Part shown: piece after piece, positions 60,144 to 64,000 of the stretch
Layout of the letters: the number at the start of each line of letters is the position of its first letter
Numbering within the stretch: the stretch's first letter is position 1
Assembly (NCBI GenBank): GCA_965279255.1
Contig: OZ257146.1
Location: 1,612,001 to 1,676,000 of the forward strand
Reading direction: 5' to 3'
DNA from: CAMFLJ01 sp965279255
GTDB taxonomy: Bacteria; Actinomycetota; Acidimicrobiia; Acidimicrobiales; Acidimicrobilacustridaceae
Length of the DNA stretch: 64,000 nucleotides
Position numbers and translations under genes: made by a program
Notes under the pieces: model-generated
The model's input: the letters and a program-made list of their open reading frames with translations, nothing else
Told to the model about the DNA's origin: nothing
Database searches by the model: none

Positions 60144-61424
60144 TCAGCCCCGCATCGAGTAGCGGATGGGCAGGTGGTCGAGGCCGATGCCGACTGGCAC
60201 GGCCATGCCCGGCACCGACCAGTGAACTCCCCCGGCATCGGCGGAGGTGTCGAGGGCGATGTCGTCGACCCGCCTCAACAGCTCGGCGAACATCACCTTG
60301 ACCTCGCGCTTGGCCAGGTTGGCGCCGAGGCAGTAGTGCGGACCGCCCCCACCGAAGGCCACGTGGTCGTTCGGCGTGCGGCCGAGGTCGAACCGGAACG
60401 GGTCGGCGAACACCCTCTCGTCGCGGTTGGCGGCGGGCCAGATCATCGTGATCGGAAGGTCACTGGCCAGGGGCACGCCCCGCAGCTCGGTGTCGGTCGC
60501 GATCGAGCGCCGGTGGTAGAGCACCGGGCTCGACCAGCGGATGATCTCGTCGACCGCGGTGTCGATCATCTCCGGGTGCGCCCGCAGGCGGGCCAGCTCG
60601 TCGGGGTGCTCGAGCAGCGTCTTGAGCCCGATGGCGATGGCGTTGCGGGTGGTCTCCGAGCCGGCGATGGCCAGGATCAGGAACCACAGGTCGAGCTCGA
60701 TCTCGTTGAGCCCGGTGCTGGTGCCGTCGTCGAGCGTGAGCTGGGCGTGCACCAGCTGCGACCACACGTCGTCCTCGGGAGCGTCACGCCGCATCGTGCT
60801 CAACGTGTGGGCGTAGATCAGCAGGCGCATCTGGGCGTCGCGGGTCTCGGCCGGATCGAGCCCCGACTCGGGGTCCCACGAGCGGAGCATCCCCTTCACG
60901 TCGTCGAAGATCGCCGCCCGCTCCTCGACGGGGATGCCCACGATGTCGGCGATGACGTGCAGGGGCAGCAGCTCGGCGACCTCGCCCACGAACTCGCAGC
61001 GGTCGCGGCCCGCCAGCGAGTCGACGATGCGGCGGGCCCAGCCCTCCATCATCTCGTCGAGCCGGGCCACCATCCGAGGCGTGAAGCCGAGGCTCACCAG
61101 GCGCCGGAACCGGCTCTGCACCGGCGGGTCGGAGTTCACGATCGACTCGCCGCGGCGCTCGGGCACCACGTCACCGAGCGAGCTGCCGTGGTAGGCGGTG
61201 AAGCGCTGCGGGTCGCGGCTGACCTCGCGCACGACGTCGTGGCGGGCGACCACGTAGAAGCCGGTCGGGCGCAGCTCCTCGACCCCCGGCGTGAGCGGAT
61301 GCCACCACACCGGCTCGTCGCGCAGGAACGACAGTCGCTCGTGCGGGAAGCCGTGGCGGTACAGCTCGCGGTCGGTGAGGTCGATCCCCAGCTCGGTCGC
61401 CGTGGTCGATGTCGTCGTCGCCAT
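60144..61424 (-). CDS. Cytochrome P450
   Basis: A 426-aa soluble bacterial P450. The haem-thiolate Cys365 lies in FGGGGPHYCLGANLA, the I-helix oxygen-activation motif is AGSETT (254-259) and the K-helix E293-x-x-R296 is in DEIIRWSSP. LGFTPRMVARLDEMM and the HxxR-type C-helix region are also present. It resembles the CYP124/125/142-like group that hydroxylates lipid and steroid chains in actinobacteria, but the substrate is uncertain. No ferredoxin is adjacent. I chose the ATG at 61424 over a longer frame because it precedes the first conserved block. Twin palindromes flank both ends of the gene. Confidence 0.9.
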   Translation of the reverse strand: MATTTSTTATELGIDLTDRELYRHGFPHERLSFLRDEPVWWHPLTPGVEELRPTGFYVVARHDVVREVSRDPQRFTAYHGSSLGDVVPERRGESIVNSDPPVQSRFRRLVSLGFTPRMVARLDEMMEGWARRIVDSLAGRDRCEFVGEVAELLPLHVIADIVGIPVEERAAIFDDVKGMLRSWDPESGLDPAETRDAQMRLLIYAHTLSTMRRDAPEDDVWSQLVHAQLTLDDGTSTGLNEIELDLWFLILAIAGSETTRNAIAIGLKTLLEHPDELARLRAHPEMIDTAVDEIIRWSSPVLYHRRSIATDTELRGVPLASDLPITMIWPAANRDERVFADPFRFDLGRTPNDHVAFGGGGPHYCLGANLAKREVKVMFAELLRRVDDIALDTSADAGGVHWSVPGMAVPVGIGLDHLPIRYSMRG

Positions 61425-61483
61425 CCGTGCCCCCTGTCGGTTCCCCGACGGGCACGCTAGCGACGCACCGGGTCCCGCGTCCG

Positions 61484-61585
61484 GAGAGCCGAGATGACCG
61501 GAACGGTCACCATGGCTCTCACGACACGGCGACTGCACGCACGGGGAGAGCCGAGATGACCGGAACGGTCACCGTGGCTCTCACG
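61484..61585. repeat. Twin palindromic repeats upstream of the P450 gene
   Basis: Two 40-bp copies (61484-61523, 61546-61585), 22 bp apart, differing at two or fewer positions. Each begins GAGAGCCGAGATGACCGG and ends GGCTCTCACG: outer arms GAGAGCC/GGCTCTC and an inner TGACCG-GAA-CGGTCA. They lie between the P450 start and the oligoendopeptidase stop, so they may be an operator, a terminator or REP-type repeats. Confidence 0.8.
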
Positions 61586-61603
61586 GCACAGCGGCTGGCC
61601 GGG

Positions 61604-63418
61604 TCAGAGGCGGCCGGCTTCCTTCGCCGCGGCCTCGGCGGCGGAGAGCTGCTCGTCGATGATGGCGAGGCCGCCGTCCCAGAAGCCGGGGTCGGCGAGA
61701 TCGACGCCGACGATGCGGCCGAGGGCCTCGGGCTCCATGGATCCGCCCGCCCGGAGCAGGTCGAGGTACGCCGGCACGAAGGCGGCGCCCTCGGCCTCGT
61801 AGCGGGCGTACACGGCCAGGGCCAGCAGCTGCCCGTAGGCGTAGGCGTAGACGTACCCGGGCGAGCCGATGAAGTGCGGGATGTAGCTCCACCACGTGCG
61901 GTAGCCGGGCGTGAGCTCGACGGCCTCGCCGAGCATGGCCGTCTGGGTGCGCTCCCACGCGTCGCCGAAGTCGTCCACCGACAGCTCGCCGACCTCGCGC
62001 CGGTGGGTGTGCACGGCGTCCTCGAAGCGGTTCATCGCCACCTGGCGGAACACCGTGGCGATCTGGCCCTCGAGGCTCTCGGCCAGCAGGGCGAGGCGGG
62101 CCGCCGGGTCGGTGGTGTCGGCGAGCAACCGGCCGAAGGTGACCGTCTCGCCGAACACCGAGGCCGTCTCGGCCAGGGTCAGCGGCGTGGTCTGGTGGAA
62201 GATCCCCTGCTGGCGGGCGAGGTAGGCGTGCAGGCCGTGGCCCAGCTCGTGGGCGAGGGTGAGCACGTCACGGCGCCGGCTGGTCCAGTTCAGGAGCAGG
62301 AAGGGGTGGGCGCTCGGCACGGTGTACGAGCAGAAGGCGCCGGGCCGCTTGCCGGGCCGCATCGGGGCGTCGATCCAGCTCTCGTCGATGAACGTGCGCA
62401 CCACCCCGGCCAGCTCGTCGGAGAACGAGCCGTAGGCGTCGAGCACGATCTTGGTGGCCTGCGACCACGAGAACTCCTCCTCGACGTCGGCGACCGACGC
62501 GTTGCGGTCGTAGTCGGCGATGCGCTCGAGCCCGAGCATCTGGGCCTTGAGGCGGTACCAGCGCTGGGGGATGTCGTAGCGACCGACGACGGCGTCGACG
62601 AGGGCCTGCACAGACTCGTCGCTGGCCTCGTTCGAGAGGTTGCGGCTGGCGACCCACGAGTCGTACGAGCGCAGGCGGTCGTCGGTGGCCTTGTCGGCCA
62701 TGAGCGTGTTGAACACGAAGGCCCGGGTGCGCAGGCCCGGCGCCAGGCCCTCGGTGACCGCATCAGCGGCGGCCCGACGCTCGCTGCGGTCAGGGGAGCC
62801 GAGGCGCGAGAGGCCCTGCTCGAGGCTCGTCGGACCGTCGGGCAGGTCGACCACGATGGCGGAGGTGAGCTCGTCGAACAGCCGACCCCACGCTGCGGAG
62901 CCGGTGACGTACTTCTCGCTGAGGATCTTCTCCTCGGGCTCGGTCAGCAGGTGGGGCCGGTAGCGACGGGCCGACTCGAGGTAGTAGCGGCAGAAGTCGA
63001 GCTCGGGCGAGGTGAGCAGCTCGGCCGCCCTGGCGTCGTCGACCTCAGCCCACTCGAGCTCGAGGAACAGGATGCGGGTGGAGATGGCCGTGGCCTGCTC
63101 CTGGAACCGCTGCATGGCCGCGCCCCGCTCGGGATCGGACGTGTCGACCGAGAAGCGCAGGCTGGCGTAGGAGCCGGCCCGGCCGAGGGCGTCGTTGAGC
63201 TCGGCCATCTCGGCCATCACCTCGGCCAGCTCGCTGGCGGTGAGCTCGGCGAGGCGGCCCCGGTAGGCCTCGATGCGGGTGGCCGCGGCATCGGCCTGCT
63301 CCATGAGCGGGGCGATGCCCTCGGGGCCCTGCCCGAACACGAGGGGTTCGAGGTCCCACGCCACGTCGGCGGCGGTGAGGTCGGGGTCGGGCACGGTCGT
63401 GTCGTCGAGGGCCGTCAT
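61604..63418 (-). CDS. pepF: M3-family oligoendopeptidase F
   Basis: A 604-aa cytoplasmic zinc peptidase. The zinc motif HELGH is at 390-394 in LTLAHELGHGLHAYL, with the third ligand Glu in LAETASVFGET. PGAFCSYTVPSAHPFLLLNW and the C-terminal YVYAYAYGQLLALAVYARY are typical of the PepF family, which cuts oligopeptides of ~7-17 residues. Length is normal. Start taken at ATG 63418; a GTG at 63427 adds three residues. It ends 18 bp before the upstream twin palindromes. Confidence 0.92.
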   Translation of the reverse strand: MTALDDTTVPDPDLTAADVAWDLEPLVFGQGPEGIAPLMEQADAAATRIEAYRGRLAELTASELAEVMAEMAELNDALGRAGSYASLRFSVDTSDPERGAAMQRFQEQATAISTRILFLELEWAEVDDARAAELLTSPELDFCRYYLESARRYRPHLLTEPEEKILSEKYVTGSAAWGRLFDELTSAIVVDLPDGPTSLEQGLSRLGSPDRSERRAAADAVTEGLAPGLRTRAFVFNTLMADKATDDRLRSYDSWVASRNLSNEASDESVQALVDAVVGRYDIPQRWYRLKAQMLGLERIADYDRNASVADVEEEFSWSQATKIVLDAYGSFSDELAGVVRTFIDESWIDAPMRPGKRPGAFCSYTVPSAHPFLLLNWTSRRRDVLTLAHELGHGLHAYLARQQGIFHQTTPLTLAETASVFGETVTFGRLLADTTDPAARLALLAESLEGQIATVFRQVAMNRFEDAVHTHRREVGELSVDDFGDAWERTQTAMLGEAVELTPGYRTWWSYIPHFIGSPGYVYAYAYGQLLALAVYARYEAEGAAFVPAYLDLLRAGGSMEPEALGRIVGVDLADPGFWDGGLAIIDEQLSAAEAAAKEAGRL

Positions 63419-63428
63419 GGCCCTCACG

Positions 63429-63899
63429 CTACGGAGCCGGCGCCCCGTCTTCCACCAACGCCAGCAGCCTCGGCTTCGACGACTCGATCTCGTCGGTCAG
63501 GAGCCGCTCGAGCAGCCCGACACCGAAGTTGCCGCCGTAGTGCAGCTTCATCGTGAGGCGGCTACCGATCTCGATCACGTCGATGCGGGCGTCGAGCACC
63601 CAGGGCGAGTGGTCCTTGCCGTCGATCTCCCACCGCTCGAACCGCACGTGGTCGTCATCGTCGAGGGTGCGCACCATGCGCAGCCGCTTGGAGCGGGCGA
63701 GCGGCCCGAGCTTGGCTCGGAGCTCGATGGCCCACGCGGGGTGCCCGTCGTGGTCGGCGGCGTCGTGATCGACGGGAGCGGCCTCACGGTCGGCGCGGGG
63801 CACGATCGACAGCCAGGCCGGGTAGCGATCGAGGTCGCTCACCCACGTCCGGAGGCGGTCGGCCGAGCAGGCGGCGTCGAGGGTCGCGGTCACGTCCAC
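63429..63899 (-). CDS. SRPBCC-fold (polyketide cyclase/START-like) protein
   Basis: A 156-aa protein beginning MDVTATLDAACSADRLRTWV, a pattern of a first beta strand and helix of the SRPBCC hydrophobic-cavity fold, then SDLDRYPAWLSIVPRADRE and VRFERWEIDGKDHSPW, and a C-terminal helix (NFGVGLLERLLTDEIESSK). Such proteins bind small hydrophobic ligands; no ligand can be named. Start is GTG at 63899. It ends just before pepF and is likely co-transcribed with it. Confidence 0.72.
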   Translation of the reverse strand: MDVTATLDAACSADRLRTWVSDLDRYPAWLSIVPRADREAAPVDHDAADHDGHPAWAIELRAKLGPLARSKRLRMVRTLDDDDHVRFERWEIDGKDHSPWVLDARIDVIEIGSRLTMKLHYGGNFGVGLLERLLTDEIESSKPRLLALVEDGAPAP

Positions 63900-63957
63900 G
63901 GGCAGCAGTCTGCCCGCTGCGGCCGTCGGTCCGGTCCCTGCGCCGTCGTCCGGCGGC

Positions 63958-64000
63958 TCAGTCGCCGTTCAGGCGAGCCATCTCGGCGCCCACCTCGACC
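63958..64000 (-). CDS. C-terminal end of an unknown gene (partial)
   Basis: The minus strand ends in VEVGAEMARLNGD and a TGA at 63958-63960. Only 13 residues are visible, so no family can be assigned. The gene lies upstream of the SRPBCC gene in the same direction. Confidence 0.4.
   Translation of the reverse strand, partial: VEVGAEMARLNGD

Overview
The window is GC-rich, gene-dense DNA with frequent GTG starts. Its enzymes include a mycofactocin-type short-chain dehydrogenase, an F420-type NADPH oxidoreductase, crotonase, cytochrome P450 and a DUF3516 helicase. Together these point to an actinobacterium, plausibly an Acidimicrobiia (Iamia/Ilumatobacter-like) genome. The taxonomic placement is inference; no rRNA marker is present.

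Positions 1-28,000 are ordinary chromosome: metabolic enzymes, lipoproteins, two or three helicases and a DNA glycosylase. Four points stand out. An otherwise intact amidase (997-2526) is broken by a single in-frame TAG. A four-gene minus-strand operon (17389-11465) encodes an FHA-HTH regulator, a membrane Ser/Thr kinase with a degenerate cyclase-homology domain, a TelA-family protein and a VWA/substrate-binding-like secreted protein. A tRNA-like sequence with an encoded CCA but no room for an anticodon loop lies at 18204-18273. Structured terminators or inverted repeats lie near 21.5-21.7 kb.

Positions ~27,996-59,845 look like two integrated, mobilisable elements in tandem, ending in a tRNA-Leu(GAG) gene. 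A short direct repeat (core GTGTCGGAGGGG) occurs at 27,996, 42,916 and 59,834, the last being the 3' end of the tRNA. Each element has the same plan: minus-strand cargo, a MobF-type relaxase/helicase, a leader with 12-bp iteron-like tandem repeats, a tiny plus-strand ORF, and a serine recombinase reading into the repeat. No type IV secretion genes are visible, so mobilisation would need a helper.

Element 1 carries a tightly packed minus-strand defence operon: Dcm-type cytosine methyltransferase, Vsr, three small PD-(D/E)XK-like proteins, and a HamA-like nuclease plus HamB-like helicase (Hachiman). Element 2 carries a 2435-aa secreted RHS/YD-repeat polymorphic toxin with an unrecognised C-terminal domain and a candidate immunity gene, and an HD phosphohydrolase plus ImmA/IrrE protease pair.

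Positions 59,919-64,000 return to chromosome: a P450 flanked on both sides by twin palindromic repeats, an M3 oligoendopeptidase, an SRPBCC protein and the tail of another gene.
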